Source: Byssochlamys sp. IMV 00236 (lineage: Eukaryota; Ascomycota; Eurotiomycetes; Eurotiales; Thermoascaceae). From it: a stretch of DNA of 64,000 nt. Positions within the stretch are counted from its first letter, which is position 1, and each line of letters starts with the position of its first letter. This document shows positions 23,399 through 33,171 of this stretch, piece after piece. Below the pieces are notes generated by a model, which did no database searches, was not told where the DNA came from, and saw only the letters and a list, made by a program, of their open reading frames with translations. The stretch covers positions 467,695 to 531,694 of the forward strand of contig MSJH02000810.1 in assembly GCA_001931875.2 (NCBI GenBank), given 5' to 3'. Made by a program: the position numbers and the translations under genes.

Positions 23399-24436
23399 AT
23401 GACCCTCCCTCTCCTCAGCTACATGCGCCTAAAACTGATCGCTGTTGTCATCCGCTGCATCGTCCGAATCGCCAATATTACCCGCGTTTTCCATCCAGAA
23501 CCAAAATACAAAAACAAACAGCGTCTTCGCATCCCCTCTCGCGACGCAGGCCGCTTCATCCTCGCCGATTTATATACCCCTGAACAAAACAACACCAGCA
23601 CTAACAACGACGATACCAATAACGACGATAACAACCCAACTCCAATAATCATAAACTTCCACGGCTCCGGCTTCGTCATTCCCTCTCTCGGTTCCGATGC
23701 CAGATACTGTTCGCACATCGCCAACGCAACAGGAATCCCCGTCCTAGACGCCGATTACCGCAAGGGACCCGAACATCCCTTCCCCGCGGCGCCAGAGGAT
23801 GTCTTCGACGTCCTCCACTGGATCATCACGGTCCAATCTGCACGATTCGACACGCATAATATAGTCCTATCTGGCTTTAGCGCCGGTGCGAATCTAGCTC
23901 TTGTCGCATCGTCCTCTCTCCAGAAACAACTGAGACAGAATCTCCTCCTCCCATCTGGAGAAGATGACTTCGATATCAAAGCCACTGTGGCATTCTACCC
24001 CGTAACGAACTTGACTATCCTCCCTGAAGCAAAAATCGTCCCTAAACCACGGTATCCGATCCATCCAGCCCTGGGGCGCATTTTCGACGCGTGCTATGTT
24101 CCGGATAGTGTGCGGGACAGGTCCGTTATGCGGAATCCGCTCATTTCGCCTTCTTTTGTGGATGAGGAGGACTTTCCGGATACGGTGGTGATTATCACCT
24201 GTGAGGGGGATACGTTGGCGCCAGAGGGCAATGAATTGGCGGAGAAGTTGAAGGAGAGTGGTGGGAAGCGTAAAGGGGGCAAAGAGAGCAGGAGGAGGAG
24301 GAGGAAGGTGATGAATGTGCAGTTGAAAGGGGTGGGACATGCTTTTGATAAGTTTACGGGGAACATTGAGAAGAAGAGGAGGGAGGAGGCGTATGGTTTG
24401 GTTGTGGAGGTTCTGAAGGAGGTTTTTGGGAAGTAA
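23399..24436 (+). CDS. Alpha/beta hydrolase, hormone-sensitive-lipase type
   Basis: Single exon, 345 residues. A hydrophobic, basic N-terminal helix (about 5-30) may anchor the protein to a membrane. The oxyanion motif HGSGF (88-92; HGGGF in most members) and the downstream DADYRKGPEHPFPA are diagnostic of the HSL/bacterial-lipase-like family (alpha/beta hydrolase fold 3). The nucleophile elbow is GFSAG with Ser161. Asp in CEGDTLAP (about 271) and His in GVGHAFDKF (about 317) complete the triad. A low-complexity Asn/Asp/Thr insert (about 64-80) precedes the oxyanion loop. The enzyme probably cleaves a carboxyl ester; the substrate is unknown. No biosynthetic genes surround it. Confidence 0.9.
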   Translation: MTLPLLSYMRLKLIAVVIRCIVRIANITRVFHPEPKYKNKQRLRIPSRDAGRFILADLYTPEQNNTSTNNDDTNNDDNNPTPIIINFHGSGFVIPSLGSDARYCSHIANATGIPVLDADYRKGPEHPFPAAPEDVFDVLHWIITVQSARFDTHNIVLSGFSAGANLALVASSSLQKQLRQNLLLPSGEDDFDIKATVAFYPVTNLTILPEAKIVPKPRYPIHPALGRIFDACYVPDSVRDRSVMRNPLISPSFVDEEDFPDTVVIITCEGDTLAPEGNELAEKLKESGGKRKGGKESRRRRRKVMNVQLKGVGHAFDKFTGNIEKKRREEAYGLVVEVLKEVFGK

Positions 24437-25670
24437 TTCAGCCCATCTGTCCACTGCAGAATACTTTCAATATCAAACTTATATGTATGCCGATAATCCA
24501 AAGATGAACTCTAGCGTCGCCGGACCAATCCAATGTTGCACATCACCATCTTCTAGCAACTAGCCATGCGCGGTTTCTGGGTAGCACAAATAGAGAATTA
24601 AAAAGAAAAAAAAGGAACATAGTACAGGCCATGCACGACGAGAAGAGAAGGAATCGCAAAGAAAGAGTATATCTATGCCGTAGAGATGGGGGCTTGCGTG
24701 CTGTCTCTGGTCCATTTCAACTCCCCAGCCATCACCTGACTTCCTCCAGAGAGTAGATATATATATCAATGTATGAATATTCTATTCTAACGAGTCAGTG
24801 GACTAGTGGTTAAGGACTGCGGGCCCCCCCGGTCCCCAAATTCCCCTCCAAAGAAAGGCTCGCCAGGTACTATGGTCAGGACAAACTCCGGGAGGGCGGG
24901 AGATAACAGCGCCATGGTCCCTGGACCTTTTTTTGTGGTTCTTTTCATCTCAGAAAAAAGATTACGGGTTATGCCCATGGAAATCTATTTTTTTGAACCC
25001 TTTGAACCGCGGATATGAGCGCGTATGGGCCCCTGGTGAATATACTGAATCAAGAGTACGCCTGGAGTCGAACCCTCGATGCATTGCAGTTGATAAGAGC
25101 TGTTTATATGGCTTCGAAGGCGGTGTATTTCTGGATTAGGAAATTCCATGTTATTGCCTAAGTGCAGTCAGGTGCCTGGGACCGTTGGCTTGTGCCTGGT
25201 TCGAGCTTCAGGCTACTTCTGGCGTTGGTTGCAGCTCGTATGCTTTGCGTGGGTTCAAACTGTAGATAATAAGGGGGTAGTAGGGTTTAATAGGGAGCAG
25301 TTATATAGGACTTGAAACCGAGTTGAACAATAGAACCATAAGAATCATACAATTATATGGCTACAAAAGAAACAGTATCCATTCACAACTTGAAATGAAA
25401 TTCATTAAGCTCGCGACCAAACCTAGCGCCGTATCTAGAATCTATCAATATCATTACCTTGTAATTGGTCCTTCCGTATTTCCCCAAAGGTGCTTTCCTA
25501 CCACTTGAATAACCAGTGAATCGTATCTCATGAAGAAGAATGTCTGACCAAGGGTGACCTCTATTGTTCCTTCGAGGGAGTCCCCCAAAGGTACTTTCCC
25601 ACTACCTGAATAACCAGTGAATCATGAAGAAGGGCATCTGGACAAAGGCGCCCTCTATTGCTCCATTCTA
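24437..25670. other. Intergenic region with repeat traces
   Basis: Convergent spacer of 1.2 kb. At 24789-24815, GTGGACTAGTGGTTAAGG resembles a tRNA/SINE A-box head, but no proper B box sits at the right distance, so no tRNA is called. The 25482-25663 tandem duplication is annotated separately. Short open frames here are not convincing. Confidence 0.4.
25482..25663. repeat. Two diverged tandem copies of an ~85-bp unit
   Basis: Copy 1 (25482-25570) and copy 2 (25582-25663) share a CCCCAAAGG start, ACTTGAATAACCAGTGAATC-like middle and CCTCTATTG end, with scattered substitutions and a small indel. A third, degenerate match (CTTCGAGGG..CCCA.AGG) runs into the 3' end of the neighbouring orphan gene. 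Confidence 0.75.
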
Positions 25671-26885
25671 TCACCAGTAGTCTGCTTCGAGGGGTTCGCC
25701 CAGAGGCTTCAGTTCTCCCCACCAACTCTCATCCTCCTCAATCCCATGGTGTCTCTTTGGCTCTGGCATAGTCTGCGGTCCATCATTCTCATTATCAACC
25801 ATATCGCAGCCTCTTTTCTTGCAGTTCGATTGATTCCCACTAGCCTTCGTCGAAGTACGGGTGTTATCGACAACGGAGATGGAGGACTCATTTTCGACGA
25901 CCTGAATAGCAGCGGAAAGGCTGGAAGTACCAGTACCAGCACCAGCACCAGTTCCATTTCCCTGACAATGCGGAGGAAGTTCATACGCAGTTGCATTTTC
26001 ATAGACAGGGGCAGATGCCGCCTCGATCCCATGGTGTCTCTTCGGTTCTGGGATCGTCTGCTGTCCGTCATTCTCGTTATCGACCATATCGTAGCTTCTC
26101 TTCTCGCGCTTCGACTGGTTTCCAGTTCCATCTCCCTGACAAACGGGAGGAAGCTCATGGGCAGTCGGATTTCCATAGACGGGTTCAGACGTCACCTCAG
26201 CCGCCGCAGCCAGCTCATCACCCCAGAAAGCCAGCAGCACGTTCTGCGCCTTGTAGATGATCGGCATAGTCTCCAATTTGACCTCAATGAACTTCGATGA
26301 AAGGCCCATAACCCCCTTGGCGTAGATATAGTACCGCCCGATTGCATCACGAGCCTCTTTAGCGTTCAGCAGTTGAGAATTTGCGTTCTGGCGAAGGAGG
26401 GCCTGAACTTTGGCCTTGTAAGCGTTACGAACATCTTCCGGACGTATTCCCCTAAAACGAGGCGATTGCATCTGCGCCGCGAAAGTCGACAACCACCGCG
26501 CTGCGGCAAGTTTGATGGATTCCACCTGGTCGACTAGTCTCTGTCGCTGGACCCAGATGTCCTGGATCTGTCTGTGGATTTGAGTGTATCCACTCAGTGC
26601 CATCCAGTATTTCTTGCGGATGCTTATGAGTTTGGAGATGGCCTCGAGGTCTTCTGGGGCGAGGAGCCCTCTGGTCCTGCTGAGGACAGCCTGGAGCAGC
26701 TTGTAGTCAATCTGAGGACCAGGCTCAGCGGACAGTGGAGGCGGTCTGTCTTCTGCGAGTCCACGAGGAGACTGCTCGAGGGTCATGGAGATGGACGCAG
26801 TGATAGTGGCCTCGTTGGAGAGGATGAGGTCCAGCGGAGCTGGATTAGGGGTTTCGTCGATAGGGAGAGTGAACGAGTCTGCCAT
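25671..26885 (-). CDS. Uncharacterised protein with internal duplication
   Basis: Single exon, 404 residues; I do not recognise the family. Residues about 1-65 are acidic and Pro-rich. About 66-235 is helical, with several long charged helices (YKLLQAVLSRTRGLLAPEDLEAI and on). The C-terminal part contains two copies of a module of about 55-60 residues: PVYGNPTAHELPPVCQGDGT..MVDNENDGQQTIPEPKRHHGIE and PVYENATAYELPPHCQGNGT..MVDNENDGPQTMPEPKRHHGIE. A Gly/Thr/Ala-rich insert and extra Ser-rich sequence sit inside the second copy. The PKRHH-type basic clusters could serve nuclear import. No enzyme motif is visible. The 3' flank carries tandem repeats, so the locus seems prone to duplication. Confidence 0.7.
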   Translation of the reverse strand: MADSFTLPIDETPNPAPLDLILSNEATITASISMTLEQSPRGLAEDRPPPLSAEPGPQIDYKLLQAVLSRTRGLLAPEDLEAISKLISIRKKYWMALSGYTQIHRQIQDIWVQRQRLVDQVESIKLAAARWLSTFAAQMQSPRFRGIRPEDVRNAYKAKVQALLRQNANSQLLNAKEARDAIGRYYIYAKGVMGLSSKFIEVKLETMPIIYKAQNVLLAFWGDELAAAAEVTSEPVYGNPTAHELPPVCQGDGTGNQSKREKRSYDMVDNENDGQQTIPEPKRHHGIEAASAPVYENATAYELPPHCQGNGTGAGAGTGTSSLSAAIQVVENESSISVVDNTRTSTKASGNQSNCKKRGCDMVDNENDGPQTMPEPKRHHGIEEDESWWGELKPLGEPLEADYW

Positions 26886-27262
26886 AGTGAGGGTTTTCTT
26901 TGAATTTCTATTCTCGTATCTGCTCGCAGTTTGAGGAGTGGTGATGATGGTAGATAGTTTGAGATGTGGTTTTTTTGGGATTCAACGAAGTGGCAGGAAG
27001 TATGTCAAAGGAGAACATTGTGCGCTGGACTTCGCTAGCTAAAGGGCTGTCTCGTGAGTCCTGGAGGTCTTGTGGGAAGTAGCGGTGGCTGGTAATACGC
27101 GAAGTGACTGCCTGATGGCGGTTTTCTTTCATCTGATATCGGAGGCTGGGAGTGTACTTTGTATGTACTGTACAATCATCCTCCAGATCTTCTAAGGCAG
27201 CATTTATCGCTTATTCCAGACCCTACCAAGCCTCTTCGCTGTAGAAGACATTTCCTCTCTCT
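26886..27262. other. Short spacer
   Basis: Promoter of the orphan gene (-) and 3' end of the metallophosphoesterase gene (-). Nothing specific is seen. Confidence 0.4.
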
Positions 27263-28261
27263 CTATGCTTCTACATCCGGATTCACATCTTCTGTAGCTG
27301 GTTCAAGATCCAGATCCACGAGCCACGGAGCGTTTATCGCCTTATAGTTCACCGTCACCACGCTCGCATTCACAAACAATGTCTCGTCCCCAAATCTTAG
27401 CGGCTTCTTTCCACTACTGCTCAGATCAAAATACGCGCATCGAGCATCGAGTACATCCTCGATATCCTGCTCGAGTTTGGTCGATGTCCTAGTCTCCCAG
27501 TCTATCCGCTCTGCACCGTAGCCCTCGTGAATGTGTCCAAAGACATGCAAGCGCGGTCTTGCCCGCACATCTGCCCTGAGCAGATGCTCACAACCAACGT
27601 GCTGTCCACCAAAAGCCACCTTATCTAGAACACCATACGGCGGACCGTGAGTCAACATGATATCGACATCTGGGAAACTCGGCACCGGATTAGGGGCCTG
27701 GAATTCTGCAACCGGAGGCGAGGGATTGAACCGGTCAATATCCCGCTCGTACGCGAACGCCCATCGACAGAACTCCGGCTGATACGGCGACGCATACAAG
27801 GTGAATTGAGCTCCATTCTTCAATGTGAATGTCTTCAGCGTTTCTTCCAAATAGACGATTCCCGCATTCCGCGCCTCTTCACCCGTATACATCCGCTTGA
27901 TCTCCGCGGGGTCCTCGATGCCGTCCATGCCACCACCACTCCCGCCCCATCGATGTCGAGTGTAGCCAAATTCCTTATAATACTCTTCGTCCAGCGTAAT
28001 GTCGTGGTTCCCCGCAATGACGATCTTGACCTCCGCATCTGCCTCTTTCAACATGTCTATCATCTTGCGGTGTTCGATTTTGCGTCCAACCATGGTGATG
28101 TCGCCCGCGTGGAGGAGCACGTCCGCCTTGGGCAGCGGATAGCGATAAGGATTCCCCGTCTGCTGTGGCGGGCAGGGGGCATAAGTGTGCGTGTCGGAGA
28201 TCATGCATATCCGCGTCTTGATGCCTTTGACCAGGGCGGGGGAGTCTGGTATTGTGTTCAT
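27263..28261 (-). CDS. Calcineurin-like metallophosphoesterase
   Basis: Single exon, 332 residues from the ATG at 28261. The frame stays open upstream, but that part is low-quality sequence and the family begins near this Met. The five metallophosphoesterase blocks are present in order: D-x-H in ISDTHTY, GDITMVG, GNHD, HGPPYG and GHIHEGYG. These coordinate a dinuclear metal centre. The protein belongs to the group of small fungal cytosolic metallophosphoesterases related to animal MPPED1/2, annotated as Ser/Thr phosphatase-like or cyclic-nucleotide phosphodiesterase-like. The substrate is not known. There is no signal peptide and no membrane segment. Confidence 0.9.
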   Translation of the reverse strand: MNTIPDSPALVKGIKTRICMISDTHTYAPCPPQQTGNPYRYPLPKADVLLHAGDITMVGRKIEHRKMIDMLKEADAEVKIVIAGNHDITLDEEYYKEFGYTRHRWGGSGGGMDGIEDPAEIKRMYTGEEARNAGIVYLEETLKTFTLKNGAQFTLYASPYQPEFCRWAFAYERDIDRFNPSPPVAEFQAPNPVPSFPDVDIMLTHGPPYGVLDKVAFGGQHVGCEHLLRADVRARPRLHVFGHIHEGYGAERIDWETRTSTKLEQDIEDVLDARCAYFDLSSSGKKPLRFGDETLFVNASVVTVNYKAINAPWLVDLDLEPATEDVNPDVEA

Positions 28262-29125
28262 TTTGTGGTGGTTTCTTTTGCTCGACTCTATGGAGTGAGC
28301 GTGTTGGGATATGATGGTGCTGACAGTTCGTAGTAACAGAGGGAGGGGTTCTTTGCGGAGGCAGCTATAACCCGCGATATAGTTACCCGCTGACGTATTG
28401 GGTCGATGGAATGTCGTCGAAAGAACAGGACATCTGAATCTCATGCTACAATCTGTAGCATAAGAAGTAGATACGTCTAGGAGAATGTAGCACGGCGTAG
28501 TTGATTTGAATTGATTTATAGGCCGTCCTCGGAAGGAAGAACGCCTGCCGATAAGATGGACATTGCGGACTACCGGTGGAGTACAAGGCCTACGCTTACC
28601 GCAAGCACCACGGGCTACGAGACGATAGGGAACAACCTTCGCGTCAGTGAACATGATGCTGATAATTCCCCCATTCATTGAGGAAGTTGAGATGTCAGAG
28701 GCGACCAGGCAAAGTCAGAAGAATATATTATTACATGGCAGGGCTAGTCTCGCAATGAAGTGGGCAGAGTGAGGTAGATACTATGTCGGAACTTGAACGC
28801 ACCGCTGCTGGGACGACTTGATCAAGACCCGGTTGATTGTCTGGACTAGTTGCTGAAACTGACACTGATTGATTTTTTTTCCTGAGACGTTAAATACCGG
28901 TAGTAACCATCATGCCTACACCCAGCGGGATCCCCAGCAAACGATATTGTGTGGACACGCCCTCCAGGAGTAACAAAGCGTAAGAAAATGAAATCATTCC
29001 GATTGGTTCGACAGCTCAGAGTTCTACAGACATTGCATCCGCGGACGCCCAGATCATGAGATTTTTTCTGGAAGTAATATTGCTGACAAGAAACTCCGAA
29101 ACCACCCTTTTTACCCGCCGGACCT
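28262..29125. other. Spacer between metallophosphoesterase and rps8
   Basis: Holds the metallophosphoesterase promoter and rps8 3' UTR. The open frame 28846-29310 on the minus strand overlaps rps8 in another phase and is a shadow. Confidence 0.45.
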
Positions 29126-29835
29126 TTACTTCCTGATAGCACGCTGGTAGAAAGCCAGCTCCTCACCCTCCAGGATGTAACCGTCCACACGGCCGCTCTG
29201 GCCGGGTCGGGAAGCAATGACAGCGTACAGGCGACCAGCCTCGAACTGTCTCTCGAGGGCGGGCTCGACACGACCGCTGGCGGCGAAGCGGGCAGCCTGC
29301 TTCTTCTCAACGGACTTGCTCTTCTTCTCCTCGGTGGTCTCGGCGGCCTTCTGCTGGCGTCTTCGGCCGATGGGCTGGCCGTAGTGGGCCTCGTACCATT
29401 GTCTGAAAGGAGCAGCGTCGATCTGGACGACAGCGGACTTGGTGAGGGTGTTGGTGCGGACCAGCTCGTTGTTGGAGGGGTGGTAGGCGACCACGATCAC
29501 GCGGACCTTGCGGGAGATACCCTCAGAACCCCAGGAGAAGTTACCGGAGTCCAGACGGAGACCACGGAACTTCTGGTTACCACCACGAGTGCGGACAAGG
29601 TGGATTCTCTTGGTGCCAATACGGGTGTTGGCAGGCTGGCGACCCTTCTCGAAGGCTCTGTATAAAGATCGAACCGTCAGAAACCGCACAGAAGAAAACA
29701 AGGGAAAACTCCTCGACAACCCGCAGGCTTGAAGTCTGCAGTATTGCATTATGTGCCATACCTCTTCTTGCGGTAGAAGGCCCTCTTCGCACCGGTGGCC
29801 GAGCGCTTGTGACGGGAGTCGCGAGAAATACCCAT
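29126..29835 (-). CDS. rps8: Cytosolic 40S ribosomal protein S8 (eS8)
   Basis: Two exons, 29835-29762 and 29657-29126, with a 104-nt GTATGG..CAG intron give 201 residues. Exon 1 encodes the diagnostic eS8 start MGISRDSRHKRSATGAKRAF. Exon 2 continues with AFEKGRQPANTRIGTKRIH and ends in ..EGEELAFYQRAIRK. It is a structural protein of the cytosolic small subunit. The intron sits immediately after the RKKR motif, near the 5' end, as is common for fungal ribosomal-protein genes. A telobox-type AACCCTAA lies about 470 bp upstream. Confidence 0.97.
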
Positions 29836-30580
29836 ATTTGCGGTTGATGGACTGGACTACTGTCGAGTTGGAAATTCAGATGTCAGTGAGCGATTCTCTT
29901 GAGGCACAACGACGGCAGAAAAAATCCTCTCGATGATGAACGTAGGAAACTTCGTAGACAGGTGATAGATCGCGAGGTCTCTCTTTTTCTCTTTCTTCTG
30001 CTTTCCTCGCGAGGACTCTTTTGACCCAAGCTCTGTTGACCTTTGGTTCCTTCACGAGATATCGACACCATCAATCCGCCGCGGAGTATCACCCGACCAC
30101 GAAGTTGTCCAATTTCGTCTCGAGAGAATGCAAACGGCGACAACGGCATCAAATATACTAACCTCGTAACCTGCAGTCCTTCACCAGAACAACGGCGCGG
30201 GCAATGTGGGTGGGTGGTCGATTGTTAAGTGCTTGTCGTCGGCTGTCTTGAATTTCGCAGTGTGGCTCGCTTGTCGAAAATGCCCTACCCGAAAGTGCGC
30301 ACTAACCCTAATGTGGACTAGCGCACAACACGCCCGCCAGCCGAGCATTCCCAATTCGTACTGTGATTTTTCTAAGTACTTACAGTACTACTACTACTAT
30401 ACTGAGAGTTAAACCTCGAAACACAACGGCCTTATTATCATTATTCACTGATTATTTATCACATTCATGCAGAAAGAACTGCCACTATTTACTATCAGAA
30501 CATCGTCTAACTGGGTATGAAACTCAACACTCCATCTACAATCAAACATGCCTCAACCACCAGACACGAGAGCTCTCTCT
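29836..30580. other. rps8 promoter / DUF2470 gene 3' region
   Basis: Contains the rps8 promoter and 5' UTR. Apart from the AACCCTAA motif and a short ACT microsatellite near 30385-30402, nothing stands out. Confidence 0.5.
30304..30311. promoter_or_regulatory. rps8: Telobox-like AACCCTAA in rps8 promoter
   Basis: AACCCTAA matches the Tbf1/telobox element (RCCCTAA) known from ribosomal-protein promoters of some fungi and plants. It lies about 470 bp upstream of the rps8 ATG. A role here is inferred. Confidence 0.35.
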
Positions 30581-31276
30581 CTATGGTTTGCCCGACAGAT
30601 TGGGCTTCTGCTGCTGCTTCTTGGCCTTCTCCTTTCTCACGATCGCGTCAAACCTCTGAAACGATCCAAAACCTTCAATAAAGCAGGACGTCATCCATGT
30701 CCACCACAACCCCGACAGGAAGGGTACGCGATACGGCCTCAATCGATAGAGCGCCATGTAAGTCGCCTCGCACGCATGGATCGCCACCATCAACGAGATA
30801 AGAAGCGGTTGTATATCGTAGCAGAACAGCGTAAAACGCGGGAAATGCTTAAACACCAGATCGTAGAGCAGCGAACCCGGTAGGAAGTTCTCGCGCCGCG
30901 AGAAGGACACGTATGTAGCGAGGCAGAGAGCGAAGATCACAGTATGATGGCCACGAGGAGCGCTGTATTGCTCGACTTTGATATCGGAGATGCCCAGACT
31001 GCTCAGACAGTAGTCATGCATGTCGACGAAGCGGTGGCGTGCGTCGAGGAGGGACTTCATCGGCGGTTCGATGGGGATGGTGTATTGCGCGCCGTCGCCG
31101 GCTTTGATCACCATGTCGGAGAGACTGACATCTTCGAGCTGGGCGGATTTAGCTGTCGAGGCGTTGAGGCGGTTGTAGACCTGCAGGAACATCGCGAGAG
31201 AGTCTTGATGGTCTGAATTCATGTGCGTGATGATCCGCTGTTTGGCGGCGGCTGTCTGCTTCTCGTCCTCGGCCAT
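30581..31276 (-). CDS. DUF2470-domain integral membrane protein
   Basis: Single exon, 231 residues. Residues about 10-95 form a DUF2470-type domain (RIITHMNSDHQDSLAMFLQVY and on), the fold related to the C-terminal domain of heme-utilisation/flavin-binding split-barrel proteins. Three to four hydrophobic segments follow (about 113-130, 150-178, 190-212), then a Lys/Gln-rich cytosolic tail ending QQQKPNLSGKP. Fungal proteins with this combination are conserved but uncharacterised. The MNxDH motif in related domains contributes to heme or flavin contacts, so a redox or heme-related role in a membrane is possible but unproven. Confidence 0.85.
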   Translation of the reverse strand: MAEDEKQTAAAKQRIITHMNSDHQDSLAMFLQVYNRLNASTAKSAQLEDVSLSDMVIKAGDGAQYTIPIEPPMKSLLDARHRFVDMHDYCLSSLGISDIKVEQYSAPRGHHTVIFALCLATYVSFSRRENFLPGSLLYDLVFKHFPRFTLFCYDIQPLLISLMVAIHACEATYMALYRLRPYRVPFLSGLWWTWMTSCFIEGFGSFQRFDAIVRKEKAKKQQQKPNLSGKP

Positions 31277-32380
31277 GGTGAAAGGAATCGGTTTCTTTTT
31301 CTATACGTAAATCGTCGGATTGGCAAGAAGGTGGTATTTGCGTAACAATGCCCTGGAATTTGCTAGTGAGCAGGAGCAATCGGGTTATGAAATGGACGAG
31401 ATGGTCCCGATCTCCTTGTCCATCGGCGATGCCAAGCTCAACTTCTGATGCCTCGGCTGAGATGCCGAAGCCGGTGGTTGATCTCTTCCCATCTCAGGAA
31501 AACACAATGACCACGATCTCACACGAACGTGTCCCCACTGCATAGATTTAGACTCCTCTAGAGATCTTTTCATATAGCACATAGCAATTTCGATATGATT
31601 CCCTCCGCTAACTCGGTGACCTGAATGTGTGTAGAATTCTAATTCGAAGTTGCACGTGGCACTATCGTCCGCTCCACACTTGCACCCCGCTAAGTAAGTA
31701 TCATGTCTCCGCGATAACAACGATCTCGAGATAGGATACGGCGACTCTACAGTAAATAAAGCGAGATACTTTAGACTGAGATGTTTCTTTCCAAATTTTC
31801 TTAATTGACTCCATCTTCAGCTTCTCTAGAGTAATAAATATTTCTCAAGTTCCGCAGCCAATTTCGTTACTACCCCAGAATATAACGACGCGAGGTTTGT
31901 GCTTCAATCTTGCGATCTATCTTGTCAGAGAACTATAACGCTCTATCCTGTAGCTGTTCCCACCTAATCGATCTTTCTTACAGAACAGAATGTTGATACA
32001 AGGATAGTCAGAGTGTGATTAATATGTCTACAGCGAGGGATTATACGGAGAGAAGGCTCACAGGAGGTATAGTTACATTAGGTAGATTTCTAGTAACTGA
32101 GAAAACAAACAAAGGTAAAAGAAACAGCGTATCATCACATCGCTTCGTATAACTTCGCATCATATTACATGATGCCTTGAGGCAACGGATATAGTATAAA
32201 AGTACAGACGTATATCGCAGAAAAGCACATAGTTGTACACGTGAAGAAACAAGGCTGATAAAAAAAGTGAAACAGGGAAGAACAGAGGTAGGTTTTCATG
32301 ACACCATTATATCTGTAGTGACGGACGTATCCGTGATGGGTCCATTGAGGTTTTTGGTTGGTATGAAGACTTCTTAGTTC
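31277..32380. other. AT-rich intergenic region
   Basis: Promoter of the DUF2470 gene and 3' side of the 32381-33171 gene. No long ORF, repeat or RNA gene is seen. Confidence 0.5.
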
Positions 32381-33171
32381 CTACGATCTGAGATGTTAGC
32401 AATAGCCCATGAATATCCGCCGCGGAGTAAAGGGGATGGAAAGGAGACATACAGAAGTCCCAAGGTCAGATCACCGTGGATCTTGGCTTTCAGCTGAACC
32501 TCGATGTCAAGGTTCAAGTCCAATCTCAATCGCAATTGCTCGTCCTTGCCGTCGTCTCCCTTGTCCCCTCCGCCACCACCCAAGGCACCGCCGACTGCCT
32601 TGCCTGCCGTGTTGGTGACGCCGTTAACGGCCTTACCGGCGGTGTTTTGGACGAGTTCACCAGCGCCATTGACAGTGTTTCCAATGTCGTCCACGCCACC
32701 GAGAGGACCGCCATCGCCCTGCTGCTGGCTACCGCGCTTGCTGCGGCGTTGGCGTCGGCCACCAGGAGAATCCATGTCGGGACGTGGGATTTCTTCGGTG
32801 TCAGTGTCTTGTTTCTGAACCGGTCTGGAGCGTCGCTGCCGTCGAGGCTTTCGCTGAGGTTCAGGTTCGGGTTCAGGCTCAGGTTCCTGGTCTTGGTCCT
32901 GGTCCTGATCCTGATCCTGATCCTCGTCCTGGTCCTGGTCTTCTTGCTTGATGTCCTGCTCTTCACCGTTGGGCTGAGCGTCTTCTGCTTCGCCGTCCGG
33001 CTGGTTCTCGACACCGTTGGCCTCGTTTTCTTGCTTTTGCTTCTTGTTCAGCTTGGGCGGGGATCTCTTCTGCCGCTGCTGCGGTTGTTGAGACTGGCTG
33101 CTAGACTCGCCGTTCTGGGTGTCGACACCTTCAGGGTTGTTACGCTGTTCCTTGTTCTCCGTGTCTGCCAT
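32381..33171 (-). CDS. Disordered protein with C-terminal beta-strand/HGDLTL module (paralog A)
   Basis: I do not recognise a named family. Two exons, 33171-32453 and 32387-32381, with a 65-nt GTATGT..CAG intron (branch GCTAAC) encode 241 residues. The protein is highly charged. A Gln/Asn/Lys-rich start leads to Asp-Gln repeats, then to alternating Glu-Pro, an Arg/Lys-rich stretch and a Gly-rich linker with GKAVNGV/GKAVGGA repeats. It ends in the module LRLRLDLNLDIEVQLKA followed by KIHGDLTLGLL and a final Ser. Without splicing the frame would run into intron sequence, so the last exon is 7 nt (one base of Leu, Ser, stop). The same module and intron position recur in the divergent neighbour at 34576. 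The strict hydrophobic/polar alternation predicts one amphipathic beta-strand. Function is unknown. The start is the ATG at 33171. Confidence 0.75.

Noticed and set aside
25040..25110. tRNA-like sequence on the minus strand with GGTTCGACTCC B-box
   Set aside because: The T-stem does not pair over 5 bp, no A box sits at the correct distance and no acceptor stem forms. Not a functional tRNA.
28262..28678. N-terminal extension of the metallophosphoesterase (139 extra codons)
   Set aside because: The upstream open frame is basic, low-quality sequence beyond the family's usual start; the ATG at 28261 gives the expected length.
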